Assembly: GCF_003182595.1 (NCBI RefSeq)
Contig: NZ_PDNZ01000002.1
Location: 363,501 to 427,500, forward strand
Length of the DNA: 64,000 nt
DNA from: Prosthecochloris marina
GTDB taxonomy: Bacteria > Bacteroidota > Chlorobiia > Chlorobiales > Chlorobiaceae
Reading direction: 5' to 3'
The translations under genes and the position numbers were made by a program. Shown one piece after another: positions 1 to 9,095 of the stretch (position 1 is its first letter; each line of letters opens with the position of its first letter). The notes below the pieces were generated by a model. It saw nothing but the letters and a program-made list of their open reading frames with translations, did no database searches and had not been told where the DNA came from.

Positions 1-173
1 GGGAAGATTCGGTGTATATGGTTCACGGCTACGGCCACTATTATAAAAAACTGAAATGGGCTTACAAAAAAGGTGCCTCCCATAACCAGCTTATCTCAAA
101 GGCTGACATTGATCAAAGCACCGGCGCCGTAGGCTTTCAAAACAATTTTGTGACTTTTATCAAGGAGGCATAA
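1..173 (+). CDS. psrA: Molybdopterin oxidoreductase catalytic subunit (PsrA/PhsA type), C-terminal end only
   Basis: Only the last 56 codons are present, read in the frame that starts at base 3 and ends with TAA at 171-173. The peptide ([20 protein letters not shown] at its start) resembles the C-terminal part of the molybdopterin-dinucleotide-binding domain of polysulfide/thiosulfate reductase catalytic subunits. The strongest support is context: a four-cluster ferredoxin subunit and an NrfD-type membrane subunit follow within a few bases, the standard A-B-C order of this complex. In the family this subunit carries the Mo-bis-PGD cofactor and reduces or oxidises sulfur compounds outside the cytoplasmic membrane. 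The direction of the reaction cannot be read from this fragment. Confidence 0.75.
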   Translation, partial: EDSVYMVHGYGHYYKKLKWAYKKGASHNQLISKADIDQSTGAVGFQNNFVTFIKEA

Positions 174-176
174 CCT

Positions 177-743
177 GTGGCTGATAAGAAAAATTACGGA
201 ATGGTTATCGACACACGCGTTTGTGTCGCTTGTTCTGCATGCGTCTATGCATGCAAGTCAGAAAACAGCATACCGGAAGGCTATTGTCGCGACTGGGTCG
301 TACAGGAAACAAATGGCACCTATCCCAGGCTCAGCATGGAAAACCGTTCGGAACGCTGCCAGCACTGTGCAAAAGCACCATGCGTGATTTATTGCCCGAC
401 CGGAGCGTCCCACTACGCCGAAGATGGAACCGTTCAGATCAACCGCTCACGCTGTACCGGTTGTAAGGCCTGTCTTGCCGCATGCCCCTATGACGCACGG
501 TACGTCCATCCTGAAGGCTTTGCAGACAAATGCTCACTCTGCAAGCACAGGATCGACAAAGGTCTTGAAACCGCATGCGTCTCGGTTTGCCCGACGACCA
601 GCCTGAACCTCGTGGATCTGAACAATCACGAAGAAGAGGCATTGAAGATGATGAACGGAAAGGAGGTCTACCGGCAAAAAGAACATGCAGGTACTAAACC
701 GAGCCTCTACTGGATTTCAGCAAGGAACAAACCCGGAGCATAA
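177..743 (+). CDS. psrB: Polysulfide reductase-like iron-sulfur subunit with four [4Fe-4S] clusters
   Basis: This is the electron-transfer subunit linking the molybdoenzyme to the membrane subunit. The 188 residues hold four cysteine groups: C16/C19/C22/C26 ([11 protein letters not shown]), then [24 protein letters not shown] and CSLC with CVSVC. Together these give 16 cysteines, enough for four cubane clusters as in PsrB, PhsB and DmsB. The start is GTG at 177, eight bases after a good AAGGAGG at 162-168 that lies inside the end of the upstream gene, so the two are translationally coupled. The next gene starts two bases after the stop. The length is normal for the family. Confidence 0.93.
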   Translation: MADKKNYGMVIDTRVCVACSACVYACKSENSIPEGYCRDWVVQETNGTYPRLSMENRSERCQHCAKAPCVIYCPTGASHYAEDGTVQINRSRCTGCKACLAACPYDARYVHPEGFADKCSLCKHRIDKGLETACVSVCPTTSLNLVDLNNHEEEALKMMNGKEVYRQKEHAGTKPSLYWISARNKPGA

Positions 744-745
744 TC

Positions 746-1738
746 ATGACAGAAACAACGACGGAAATCATATCGACGAAAATGAACCCGAATGTGATTC
801 CACATCTGCACATTTGGGAATGGCATATTCCGCTCTATCTTTTTCTCGGCGGACTTGCTGGAGGATTGCTCATCATCACCGCAGTAATGATCGTAGCCAA
901 GCGACATTTTGGCATCGGCCCACAAGACGAGGGGGAAGGCTGCCCTTGCCTCGCTATCAGGCTCGGCTCGGCACTTGCCCCTATATTGCTCGGCATCGGT
1001 ATGCTGTTTCTTTTTCTCGATCTCGCCAACAAGTTCTATGTCTGGGCGTTCTACACCACTGTCCAGCCTACGTCACCCATGTCGGCCGGAAGCTGGATAC
1101 TGATCGCTTTTTTCCCGATGGCCGTATTACAGGCTATGCTGGTTAACAAACAGTTCCTGCGCAATCTGAACATCGGGATCGTCAATAAACTCATCGACTG
1201 GACCGAGGATCATCTTACCATTGTTGCACTTCTCAATGCTCACATCGGGATCGGTATCGGCATTTATACCGGAATTATGCTCTCTTTCTTCTACGCACGT
1301 CCTCTTTGGTCAAGCTCTATTCTGGGAATGCTTTTTCTTGTTTCCGGTATCTCAAGTGCAGCAGCACTCTTGCTTCTTTTTGCTCCAAAACATGAAAAAC
1401 CGATCTACAGCAAGATAGACGCCAATGCCCTCTGGATCGAGATGATAATTGTCGGCCTTTTCGTCCTCGGAGGCATTACAGGACCGGCCAATACAAGCGG
1501 AGCCATGATGCACCTGATCGCTGGTGACCACCAGTTGGCAGGCATGTCGTATATGCTGTGGTTCTGGGGAGGTTTTGTAGCACTGGGGCTTATCGTACCG
1601 ATGTTCCTCGAGTTTCTTGAAGCTATAGGAGTACATATCAAGTATCCCCTGGTCGCCCCTGTTCTTGTACTGATGGGCGGTTTGATACTTCGCTTCCTTA
1701 TCGTTTTTGCAGGGCAAACTTATCACACATTCATGTGA
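746..1738 (+). CDS. psrC: NrfD/PsrC family membrane subunit of the polysulfide reductase-like complex
   Basis: A 330-residue polytopic membrane protein with about eight or nine hydrophobic segments, starting with a Gly-rich helix near residue 30 ([20 protein letters not shown]). This is typical of NrfD/PsrC quinone-binding subunits, which exchange electrons between the iron-sulfur subunit and the quinone pool. It follows the iron-sulfur gene by two bases, so it is the third gene of a psrABC-type operon. A strong terminator follows immediately, so the operon ends here. Green sulfur bacteria carry several such polysulfide reductase-like complexes. The substrate of this one is not determined by sequence. 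Confidence 0.9.
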   Translation: MTETTTEIISTKMNPNVIPHLHIWEWHIPLYLFLGGLAGGLLIITAVMIVAKRHFGIGPQDEGEGCPCLAIRLGSALAPILLGIGMLFLFLDLANKFYVWAFYTTVQPTSPMSAGSWILIAFFPMAVLQAMLVNKQFLRNLNIGIVNKLIDWTEDHLTIVALLNAHIGIGIGIYTGIMLSFFYARPLWSSSILGMLFLVSGISSAAALLLLFAPKHEKPIYSKIDANALWIEMIIVGLFVLGGITGPANTSGAMMHLIAGDHQLAGMSYMLWFWGGFVALGLIVPMFLEFLEAIGVHIKYPLVAPVLVLMGGLILRFLIVFAGQTYHTFM

Positions 1739-1754
1739 AGAAACACCCGTACAA

Positions 1755-1797
1755 AAAGAGGCTGTATCAGAAACAAAACTGATACAGCCTCTTTCTT
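1755..1797. terminator. Bidirectional rho-independent terminator between psrC and the SOUL gene
   Basis: A perfect 16-base inverted repeat (AAAGAGGCTGTATCAG at 1755-1770, matched at 1779-1794) with an 8-base loop. It has A-rich sequence on the left and T-rich sequence on the right, so it can stop transcription in both directions. It sits between two convergent genes. Confidence 0.9.
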
Positions 1798-1800
1798 GCA

Positions 1801-2418
1801 TCATTCAATATCGATGTGCACCTCGTTCCTCCTCAAAAAAGGCAATGTCCATGGAGGATCGAAACTTGCCATCCTTGGTCCCGATACCGGACGATATCCG
1901 TTCTGAGCGATCCACTCGTTGAGTTTTTCCGAATATTTTAAAATATTTTTTTCGGAATGAAGGCCGGAATAGCGGATTGCAGCGACTCTCCTCTCCGGTA
2001 CCTCTCTCAGCACAATATCCTCATCAAGGGGTTTAGGAATGGTTTCCATGGTGTATTTTTGGGGCATGACAAATGCTGTCACCCATTTTTCCCCTGACTT
2101 TTGCTGAATTACCGGAGCTGTCATCGCGATTTCTTCACTCCGCTGCTCCTGAATAACAGGTGTTGTCATGTCAATACTCGAATCCGCTTTGTTGCCACCG
2201 AAAATATAACTCGCCAGTTTACTGAATGCTTTTCCACTTGTCGACCGGTAATCTCCTTCCATTGCCGTTTCAGCAAGAATCATCGGCTGATATTGCCGAA
2301 CCTCATACACCCCTTCGCTTCTCAATACTGTATACTGCGCCTCTTCCGCTGTCCGCTTCCCCAGAACAGAACAACCGGCAAGCAAAAAGCTCGATAGCAG
2401 CAACAAAACGATATTCAT
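1801..2418 (-). CDS. SOUL family haem-binding lipoprotein
   Basis: A 205-residue protein of the SOUL/HBP family, which binds haem or related tetrapyrroles. The start at 2418 is set by a strong AGGAGG-type ribosome site just upstream and by a lipoprotein signal: a hydrophobic stretch ending in the lipobox LLAGC with Cys16 as the lipidated residue. The body contains the family-typical pattern YEVRQYQPMILAETAMEGDY near the N-terminus and alternating TAPVIQ and TTPVIQ motifs. An in-frame extension upstream to 3018 exists but would remove the signal peptide and overlap the next gene, so I rejected it. It probably faces the periplasm. A tetrapyrrole role fits a bacteriochlorophyll producer but is inference. 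Confidence 0.87.
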   Translation of the reverse strand: MNIVLLLLSSFLLAGCSVLGKRTAEEAQYTVLRSEGVYEVRQYQPMILAETAMEGDYRSTSGKAFSKLASYIFGGNKADSSIDMTTPVIQEQRSEEIAMTAPVIQQKSGEKWVTAFVMPQKYTMETIPKPLDEDIVLREVPERRVAAIRYSGLHSEKNILKYSEKLNEWIAQNGYRPVSGPRMASFDPPWTLPFLRRNEVHIDIE

Positions 2419-2516
2419 CTCTATTCCTCCTCCTGTTTTTTCGCCCTGAACCGAGCGACTGTTTGATTGTTTTTCCGATACATAGTCAACAACAGGAACT
2501 GGAAAAAGGTTTGATT

Positions 2517-3056
2517 TTAACGCATGCTGAATGCATTGAAAAGAAGTGCAACACCTCCGATAATCGCAAGCACCCCTATGGTAATCGGTAAAAAAGAAGC
2601 AAACATGGCGACCAGTGCGGGATGAGAAAGCAGAAACAGAGCAAAAAGAACGTTGATTATACCAAGAATAATCGCTCCGGCTCCATCCCCCTTTATGCCC
2701 TGAAGCAGATTTATCGATCCCATGATAAAGCCAAAAACCACAAGCATAACAACGAGTGTGGTCGGAATCAAAAAAGCTGTGCAAAGCGGGTGATTCAGTA
2801 CAAAAACACCAGCAAAAATACCTATCAAGCCATCCAGCAACAGCAAACCCCAATGCAGTGACGAGCGACCTGTAAAAATGCTGACGAGAGAAAAAATACC
2901 ATGGATGAACCAGTAGATTCCAAGAAAAAGCACCAGGGTTGAAAGGGCTGCCCCTGTTGCCGTAACAAGCAGTAACCCAAACAAACTCAGCACGATTCCA
3001 CGCAGCAGAACGAGCCACCAGATTTCAGAAGGTTTACCGGTTTGAACTTCATTCAT
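2517..3056 (-). CDS. HdeD/DUF308 family membrane protein
   Basis: A 179-residue integral membrane protein with about six hydrophobic helices, matching the HdeD (DUF308) family: a first helix containing RGIVLSLFGLLLV and repeated short helix pairs with Gly turns. E. coli HdeD is linked to acid resistance, but most homologues have no tested function. The start at 3056 was chosen because AAAGGAG lies eight bases upstream. A longer start at 3074 would place that ribosome site inside the coding region. It lies 99 bases upstream of the SOUL gene on the same strand and may be co-transcribed. Confidence 0.85.
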   Translation of the reverse strand: MNEVQTGKPSEIWWLVLLRGIVLSLFGLLLVTATGAALSTLVLFLGIYWFIHGIFSLVSIFTGRSSLHWGLLLLDGLIGIFAGVFVLNHPLCTAFLIPTTLVVMLVVFGFIMGSINLLQGIKGDGAGAIILGIINVLFALFLLSHPALVAMFASFLPITIGVLAIIGGVALLFNAFSMR

Positions 3057-3102
3057 AATGGTTTCTCCTTTCAAAAACGGAACCGGACGGTTAACGATGG
3101 TT

Positions 3103-3627
3103 TTACATGCCCCAAAGGTTACCGGTATGGACCGCTTTGTTCTGAAGTTTCAGGTAATAGAACAGCTGTGCCTTGTGCACTTTCAGGTGATCGACCATTT
3201 GAAGCAGGCGGTGGCCAAGTATCAACTCGGTTTGATCCCAGGGAGCTGTCGTTTGTTTTGTGTCAAGATCTTTTTCGCTGCATTCCGACACCAGAGAAAG
3301 CGCAAGCCGCTCGTCTTCCTCCAACAGCTTCTTCGCTTCAGCTACGCTCCCAACCGCCTGCATTGTTTCAGCAGGAGCCAGCATCTCCTCGGTGGACAGG
3401 CTATGCACATCGACTCCCTCAGGCAAACCCCAGTCGCCGGTAACAAATCCGCGCATACTTCCACCACAGGCAATAGTGATGTGTTTAAGGAGTTGACCGG
3501 TGGTCATCCAGTTGCTTCCCGTAGCGGGCTTCCACTGTAGCATTTCATCATCGGTCAGTTCAAACAGCCCTTTCGTGACTGCGTAGGTTGACTCGATCTC
3601 TTGTGTCAGCAGTTCGCTCCAGTTCAT
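3103..3627 (-). CDS. DinB superfamily protein
   Basis: A 174-residue protein with the four-helix DinB/YfiT-like pattern. An early helix has WSELLTQEIESTYAVTKGLF, followed by LLKHITIACGG holding the first metal-ligand histidine, and then HRLLQMVDHLKVHKAQLFYY containing the later His pair. Family members bind a divalent metal and several act as thiol (bacillithiol, mycothiol) transferases, while many are uncharacterised. Its start codon overlaps the stop of the upstream gene by four bases (ATGA), so the two are probably translated from one message. No specific substrate can be named. Confidence 0.83.
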   Translation of the reverse strand: MNWSELLTQEIESTYAVTKGLFELTDDEMLQWKPATGSNWMTTGQLLKHITIACGGSMRGFVTGDWGLPEGVDVHSLSTEEMLAPAETMQAVGSVAEAKKLLEEDERLALSLVSECSEKDLDTKQTTAPWDQTELILGHRLLQMVDHLKVHKAQLFYYLKLQNKAVHTGNLWGM

Positions 3628-4679
3628 GATTGCTCCATTTTAAAATGATTCTGCACAAACAGTGCAAAATAAGTAATCCATTTACTGGGCTTTCCTTTTT
3701 CTTCGACATCCACCCACATCTTTCCATTCAAAGAGTTTTCCATTAACCATCTACCGTCGGGAGTCATTTTATCTCTGATGATCTCCAACGGTCTTTTCAG
3801 TTGTGGAGTCATTGGTGTTTCAAGGAGGGCCATTGCGTACATTGCTTCCAATATGTCCGAGTTATAATGGAGTGGAAAGCCAAAATTGACCCATCCTGGT
3901 TTCGCTATTCTTGCCCCTACATCATGTGAGTCAAGGAATGCAGCTTTTTGTTTGATTATCCAGTTTTTGACAGTTTCTCCTTCCGGTAGATCAGCACGTT
4001 TTGGCGCCTTATCTAAAATTTTCCTCCACTCTTTTCGAGTTGATGGCACATAAACATAAATCTCGTTTTCCAGCAATATCTTTACGAGAAGCGCTATCGC
4101 AAGGGTTATATTTGCTGAACGTTTGTGAGCGGGTATTTCCGCAAAAAGCAGCAAAATTTTCGGCACAGCCATGTAACAATGTGGCAGCAAGCTACAAACC
4201 ATCGCTGAACACTTTATTCCACGATCCGTGACAATTCTCTTTGCCAATGCCTCGGTTTCCTCGGTGACTACAGGATGACCGCCATAACCAAGACGCCTGA
4301 GTGCGGTGAGCAGACTGGCAGTCAGACACTGACCTCCGCTCTTCATCACCCACTTGCGCTTCTTCAATATATCATGCGTTCCTTCGGCAATGCGCGGATC
4401 TTTTCCGTCTGCCATAAATTGGCCAAGAAAAATTAATTGCCAATACTTGCCGGTGTATTTCCAGTATGCCCGATCGTCACTTTCCCAAAATTCCCTACTA
4501 TGCCTGAGGATCCCTTGCGTTACATTGTACTCCATGAAACGTGCTCTGGTGTGTCGCACTTCCGAGTCTGTTTCCGTGTGGTTCAGCAGCTTGGTCAGAG
4601 TCAGGTAGCGTATCGGGGGGTTGTCATCTTCCAGAAGCCAGTGAATGACGTCATCCTTTATCTGCATTGCTGATTGCAT
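3624..4679 (-). CDS. Conserved protein of unknown function, helical repeat (cyclase-toroid-like)
   Basis: A 351-residue soluble protein that I do not recognise with certainty. It opens with DDNPPIRYLTLTKLLNHT, then has several Gly/Trp helical hairpins (GKYWQLIFLGQFMADG, LTASLLTALRRLGYG) and ends with DGRWLMENSLNGKMWVD. That spacing resembles the alpha/alpha toroid repeats of prenyltransferase/squalene-cyclase-like proteins, but no DxDD-type acid motif is visible, so an enzymatic cyclase role is not supported. It overlaps both neighbours (28 bases with the upstream gene, 4 bases downstream), suggesting one operon with DUF2461 and DinB genes. The start could also be the second Met at 4667. Confidence 0.75.
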   Translation of the reverse strand: MQSAMQIKDDVIHWLLEDDNPPIRYLTLTKLLNHTETDSEVRHTRARFMEYNVTQGILRHSREFWESDDRAYWKYTGKYWQLIFLGQFMADGKDPRIAEGTHDILKKRKWVMKSGGQCLTASLLTALRRLGYGGHPVVTEETEALAKRIVTDRGIKCSAMVCSLLPHCYMAVPKILLLFAEIPAHKRSANITLAIALLVKILLENEIYVYVPSTRKEWRKILDKAPKRADLPEGETVKNWIIKQKAAFLDSHDVGARIAKPGWVNFGFPLHYNSDILEAMYAMALLETPMTPQLKRPLEIIRDKMTPDGRWLMENSLNGKMWVDVEEKGKPSKWITYFALFVQNHFKMEQS

Positions 4680-5322
4680 TATTGAGAAACCTGTTTAAAC
4701 CATACAGAGCAGAAAACATCCCCGTCACATCATCGACAAGAGAGTCCGAAAACCAGAAATCATCCTCGACCCTGTGTGTGACGGCGTAATGCTTGTTTTT
4801 CAGTAAATCGATATCTGGAAAATCTTTCGGAAATCCTTTCGGGGCGGTCTTCAGCTTCTCTCCGTACATCCCGCCATAGAACTTTCTGAACTCCTGACTC
4901 TCGATAATTGCTTTATATTCGCCAGTGTTTTCAAAAATCTCGCTCCTGATCGCCTTGAGATAGTGCGACTCCGGCATGTACGCACCTCCCCCAACAAACG
5001 ACGCACCAGGCTCTATATGCAGATAACAGCCCGCATACGGACTTTTTCTGCCCCCCTTTGCGATAAAAGCACCAAAGTTGGTTTTGTATGGCGATTTGTC
5101 TTTCGAAAACCGTACATCGCGAAATATCCTGAACAGACACTCTTTAGGACTGACCACATCGACATCGGGATCGATCCCTCTGACAATCGGAATCAGAATC
5201 GCAACAAGCTGCTCAACCTCTCCCCTGGCGAGGTCATAAAACGATTTGTTCGCCTGAAACCATTCCCGGTTGTTGTTTTTCCGCAACGCTTCAAGAAATG
5301 TGAAGGAGTTCTTTACATCCAT
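4651..5322 (-). CDS. DUF2461 (TIGR02453) family protein
   Basis: A 223-residue protein of the DUF2461 family. Recognition comes from the N-terminal FLEALRKNNNREWFQANKSF, the central FRIFRDVRFSKDKSPYKTNF and the YLHIEPGASFVGGGAYMPES block, all typical of this widespread but uncharacterised family. Length is normal. It appears to be the first gene of an overlapping set with the 351-residue protein and the DinB protein. No function should be assumed. Confidence 0.85.
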   Translation of the reverse strand: MDVKNSFTFLEALRKNNNREWFQANKSFYDLARGEVEQLVAILIPIVRGIDPDVDVVSPKECLFRIFRDVRFSKDKSPYKTNFGAFIAKGGRKSPYAGCYLHIEPGASFVGGGAYMPESHYLKAIRSEIFENTGEYKAIIESQEFRKFYGGMYGEKLKTAPKGFPKDFPDIDLLKNKHYAVTHRVEDDFWFSDSLVDDVTGMFSALYGLNRFLNNAISNADKG

Positions 5323-5338
5323 ATCGTTCTACCATATG

Positions 5339-5644
5339 TTATTTTATTCTACTTGCTGGAGACTGCCTTCGCACCGCATCGATCGACCTGCCGATACGGC
5401 GGTATCGTATCACGCCGACAACACCTGTAACGGCACCGAACGGTATACACGCGACTCCAACAGCCCAAAACCACATCTCGTTGGCAAAGTGCATAATGGA
5501 AATTCCGGCGATAACCAAGGCGACACCCGATCGCAAATAAGCCAGCAATGTCCTTTCATTGGCCAGCAACGTGCGATCGATGGCAAGCTCATCACGAAGA
5601 ATCAGTTCATCATCATCAAACCTGGAATACAGTGATTTCCTCAT
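5339..5644 (-). CDS. DUF202 family small membrane protein
   Basis: A 101-residue inner-membrane protein. The N-terminal cytosolic part holds the DUF202/YidH signature LANERTLLAYLRSGVALV, leading directly into the first of two or three hydrophobic helices. The C-terminus is basic (RYRRIGRSIDAVRRQ). The role of the family is not established. It lies 16 bases upstream of the DUF2461 gene on the same strand, so co-transcription is likely. Confidence 0.85.
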   Translation of the reverse strand: MRKSLYSRFDDDELILRDELAIDRTLLANERTLLAYLRSGVALVIAGISIMHFANEMWFWAVGVACIPFGAVTGVVGVIRYRRIGRSIDAVRRQSPASRIK

Positions 5645-5686
5645 ACCTTCATTGGCTTTCCAGCCACCCGCCCGAAGCCAGTGGCT

Positions 5687-6826
5687 CTATACTTTTCCGT
5701 TCTCATTCAATTTCGTAAAATCATCAAGGGGCATCCTCAAACTTACTGGAGGGGGATAATCCCTTATATAGCCGACTCGCAGAAGAAACTGGGGCGGTTT
5801 GTCCAGCCTCAACATTTCAGCAGCCTTTTCCGACCAGAGAGGTTCTTCAAGGGCCTGGGACATCGGGTGTACACCGACCGAGCAGTCTCTTGCCCTGAGA
5901 AACATCCGTTCAAAACAGCGGCCGGTTTCAATAAGGGTTGAAATCCGGTCATTTTCCGACGTAATGACGATCCAACCACCATTTTGCGCAACCTGCTGTT
6001 TGACACGTTCAACTGTAGCCGACCGAAAGTCCTTACCCAACACATCCCTCGAACCGTAGAAATTTCTTACATACCATCCGGCAAGCCCTGTGATATCCAT
6101 TGCTTCCGGGGTAAGACCATTGCGATACTTGCTGGCATCTGCATCCGACCACCGTATCCATCGGGAAAGTTCTTCCTGGACATTTTCACGTTCGATCTGC
6201 AGCTTGGTTGCTGCCACAGAAGCCTCATCGAGCCATACAGCTTGTGTCGAGTAGCGAGGATAATAATGAAAACCCTCTTCTCCGCCGACGAGAAATGAAA
6301 AATCCTGTGAATCAATGTCTTCGTTTTTGAAAACGGTTCGTACTGTTCTCCGTTCGAGAAGACGCTGAAGAGGATATTCCATCCGTTGAGCGTTCTGGAG
6401 TTCGATTGACAACAGCTCGGGATCGAAAGGATTTCTTGCAAGCAAGCGAATATTCACCTGAAAACCATGCGCCCTTGCAGCTGTCACCATATTCTCGAGA
6501 AACGCTCCGATAGAAAGCAGCATTTCCCGATTTTGGGGGTCGACCTCCGTGAGCCAGCGATCCTCGGCTGATCCGATAACCCAGTTATCGGGGTTTTTGA
6601 TGGAAACTGTCCAAGGCTGGACGTTATGACTGCTTGGAGCAAAAGAAGCATACCAGAGAATTTCCGTACGCTCCCTGCCTATCAGGGATACCAGTTCATC
6701 ATAAACCGAACCGTTCGTCACTTCTTCCCTGGTTATTCCGTCACATGCCGACAAACCAGGAAAAAGCCCGCAGGCGACAATACACTGCACGGAGCGTACA
6801 AGGAACTTCCTGCGCGAAAGGGACAT
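5687..6826 (-). CDS. Tat-exported nitroreductase-like (Acg family) protein
   Basis: A 379-residue protein with an N-terminal twin-arginine signal (SRRKFLV at residues 4-10) and a hydrophobic stretch ending LSACD. It is therefore probably exported folded, perhaps as a lipoprotein with Cys28. The mature part carries the nitroreductase FMN pocket pattern APSSHNVQPWTVSI near residue 63 and a C-terminal LRVGYIRDYPPPVSLR. The two-lobed arrangement resembles Acg-type FMN-binding proteins, some of which sequester flavin rather than catalyse. Export via Tat fits cofactor loading in the cytoplasm. Substrate is unknown. Confidence 0.83.
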   Translation of the reverse strand: MSLSRRKFLVRSVQCIVACGLFPGLSACDGITREEVTNGSVYDELVSLIGRERTEILWYASFAPSSHNVQPWTVSIKNPDNWVIGSAEDRWLTEVDPQNREMLLSIGAFLENMVTAARAHGFQVNIRLLARNPFDPELLSIELQNAQRMEYPLQRLLERRTVRTVFKNEDIDSQDFSFLVGGEEGFHYYPRYSTQAVWLDEASVAATKLQIERENVQEELSRWIRWSDADASKYRNGLTPEAMDITGLAGWYVRNFYGSRDVLGKDFRSATVERVKQQVAQNGGWIVITSENDRISTLIETGRCFERMFLRARDCSVGVHPMSQALEEPLWSEKAAEMLRLDKPPQFLLRVGYIRDYPPPVSLRMPLDDFTKLNENGKV

Positions 6827-7017
6827 AGAGAAAGTACATTAAAGGTTCTGGTCACCGATCGTTCCGGTGACAGGATCTTTATCAACCTCCTTTAAGTATA
6901 CAGATTTCAAGAAATAATGAAATGTTAAATCTTCCTATCCTGTTAATTGGATAATGGGCATACCCAACTTTTTAAGTTTATATTGACCAATTTCTGCATG
7001 ACCGCAAACAAGGACAA

Positions 7018-7776
7018 ATGAGAAAGAGTGAGTTCAACACATCTTTGGATATCATAGACGAGAATATCACTCCGTTTATTCCTCTTATCTTCAAGGATTT
7101 ATGGACATTAGGCGGAAACCCTGATGCTGTCATAAAGATCATGACGCAACACGTTGCGCTGAGGGAGGACAGTCAAATTATTGATCTGGGATGCGGAAAA
7201 GGAGCAACTGTCATCGAATTAGCCAAAACTTTTCCAGGCAACTACACAGGCATTGATATCATCCCCGAGTTTATTGAAGAAGGAAACGCCAGAATCCGGG
7301 AAAATCGACTCTCCGGAACCGTCGTATTAAGACAAGAAAACATGTGCGAGACAATTGCCGCTCCTGGAAAGTACGATGTTGTGATTTATGGTCATGATTC
7401 CGATGCTTTTGGCTCAGTCACAAAAACATTGCAGGTTCTTTCGAAAAAGATACATGAGAACGGATCGATCATCTACGAGACGGCATTTCACGATGGAAGA
7501 TACAAAGGAACGGAATATTCTTCGGAAGAAGCGCTCTATTCGGCAATAAAGGATTCAGGGCTACGAATCATTGCCCGACTGAAGTGGAATAGAGAATATA
7601 TCCGACGACAAAATGAAGCAAACAATAGATCGATCAAGAAAAGGATAGAACATTTGAAAAAGCAGCATCCCGATAAATGCAGACTGTTCGACAGGTTCTA
7701 TTTAAACCAGATTCGGGAATCCAATATTCTCGATGAATATGTAGAATGCATCGCTTTTGTTCTACAACAAAGGTAG
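7018..7776 (+). CDS. Class I SAM-dependent methyltransferase
   Basis: A 252-residue protein with a clear Rossmann methyltransferase core. Motif I is IIDLGCGKGATVIELA near residue 57, the acidic loop is YTGIDIIPEFIEEG, and motif II/III follows as YDVVIYGHDSDAFG. The start at 7018 follows an AAGGA at about 7 bases. The C-terminal third is basic and helical and does not identify the substrate. It is flanked by unrelated genes on the opposite strand, so context does not help. Confidence 0.85.
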   Translation: MRKSEFNTSLDIIDENITPFIPLIFKDLWTLGGNPDAVIKIMTQHVALREDSQIIDLGCGKGATVIELAKTFPGNYTGIDIIPEFIEEGNARIRENRLSGTVVLRQENMCETIAAPGKYDVVIYGHDSDAFGSVTKTLQVLSKKIHENGSIIYETAFHDGRYKGTEYSSEEALYSAIKDSGLRIIARLKWNREYIRRQNEANNRSIKKRIEHLKKQHPDKCRLFDRFYLNQIRESNILDEYVECIAFVLQQR

Positions 7777-7918
7777 CACTGTAAACCTCGATCTTACCGG
7801 TAACGTCTTCCTGCTTGCCGGGATATCTGCGCGGCAATTGAAACAACAGAACGAAGAGAGGGTATCCTGTAGTTACTTCCACGCTATCGGGTCGAAAGCC
7901 CGGTTCTCATTGAAAGTT

Positions 7919-8785
7919 TCAGTTTGTCGTCTGCCAACTTGTCAGTTTTCCATTTTTGAAATAGAGGTAGTTATACCCGTATACCCATTGCTCACGTACC
8001 CCCCAGGATCCTACACTTTTATTGACTTTTTCCGGTTCTCCCCAAGAGAGCACCGCCTCTTTTTTCGTCATCCCCATGGTAACTTCCTGTCTTTCGATGG
8101 CCCGGCGCACCTTTTGTGACGTGCCTGGAGGAATCGGGTTCGAGGTGTAAAAATACCTATCGTAAAATTTAATCAAGCCCTCTTCACCTGACGATTTTCT
8201 TACTCTCATCGAGAAAGCCCCTCTGCCTCTTCTGTGCCCATACACACTCATGAAAATATCAACGACGGTCAAAGGTTCGGCATTGTATGTCGGGTATGAT
8301 AGATTTTCATCCGGCGTAATCAACACCTGTGAACCAACAACCCTCGAATTGTTCACCCATATTTTTTGACCGATGAGAGATCGCGCCCGATTCACTTCTT
8401 CGGTCAAGTAAATATTATCAGGCAGTGAATTGGAAACCAGATAAGCATAGACCACCTCTCCGTTTTCCAGCACAGCCTTTCGAAATTTAGATTTAGACTT
8501 CTCACTGATAAAGCGAGACTGGCTGGGATCATACGTAATTGTAGTCTCAATTTTCCCTTTTCGCCCTACATATTCTTCATAGGGTAGACTCGTGCCCCTA
8601 TAGCCTGTTAGTTGCTTGTGCCACAATTGGTAACCGTATTTTTCTCCTCCAGGGTAAGTTTTTGCAAACACAAACTCTTCTCCTTCCGCTGTACTATAAT
8701 CGGCAGTTTGAGAAGATTTCGCCAAGCAAAAATCAGCGATTCCTGCAAGCATAACGATCAAAAGCAAAACTGTTTTGCCAATCAT
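7919..8785 (-). CDS. Outer-membrane lipoprotein-sorting (LolA-like) family protein
   Basis: The 288-residue product starts with a signal peptide (MIGKTVLLLIVMLAGIADFC). It continues with a beta-rich domain of the type seen in LolA-like periplasmic proteins and ends with a small BamE/SmpA-like segment (MGMTKKEAVLSWGEPEKV followed by QWVYG and YLYFKNGKL). That C-terminal module often caps periplasmic or envelope proteins. The start at 8785 was chosen because the signal peptide begins there. An in-frame extension to 8860 adds no recognisable sequence. It ends convergently with the methyltransferase gene, with a 142-base gap. Exact role unknown. Confidence 0.7.
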   Translation of the reverse strand: MIGKTVLLLIVMLAGIADFCLAKSSQTADYSTAEGEEFVFAKTYPGGEKYGYQLWHKQLTGYRGTSLPYEEYVGRKGKIETTITYDPSQSRFISEKSKSKFRKAVLENGEVVYAYLVSNSLPDNIYLTEEVNRARSLIGQKIWVNNSRVVGSQVLITPDENLSYPTYNAEPLTVVDIFMSVYGHRRGRGAFSMRVRKSSGEEGLIKFYDRYFYTSNPIPPGTSQKVRRAIERQEVTMGMTKKEAVLSWGEPEKVNKSVGSWGVREQWVYGYNYLYFKNGKLTSWQTTN

Positions 8786-9095
8786 GGTGATAGTTCGAAA
8801 TGATTTATGAAATACATACCAAGCAAAGCTTAATATACACCATAATTGCAGGCCCATCAATCAAACGAATGCCTCTTTCGATAGGCGCTCAACGGGTGCT
8901 GTCAATTAATCTTGTGCCACACGCAAGCACATGCACTATATTATGTTAACGGTATCAGACGATCTTCCGCCGCAATAACACGCCCTGTTCGGTTGAAAAA
9001 TGGAATGACACTCCGACGATGATGCTCCTGCCAGTATTGAGACCATTTCCGGTTTTGCAACTCGCTCGATAAATCAAATAACAAGGAGGCTACAC
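8786..9095. other. Intergenic region between divergent genes
   Basis: A 310-base stretch between the start of the LolA-like gene (minus) and the next plus-strand gene. It must hold both promoters. The only clear element is AAGGAGG at 9083-9089, seven bases before the start at 9096. I see no RNA gene or repeat. Confidence 0.5.

Noticed and set aside
2419..3018. N-terminal extension of the SOUL protein
   Set aside because: It overlaps the HdeD gene in another frame and would bury a clear lipoprotein signal.
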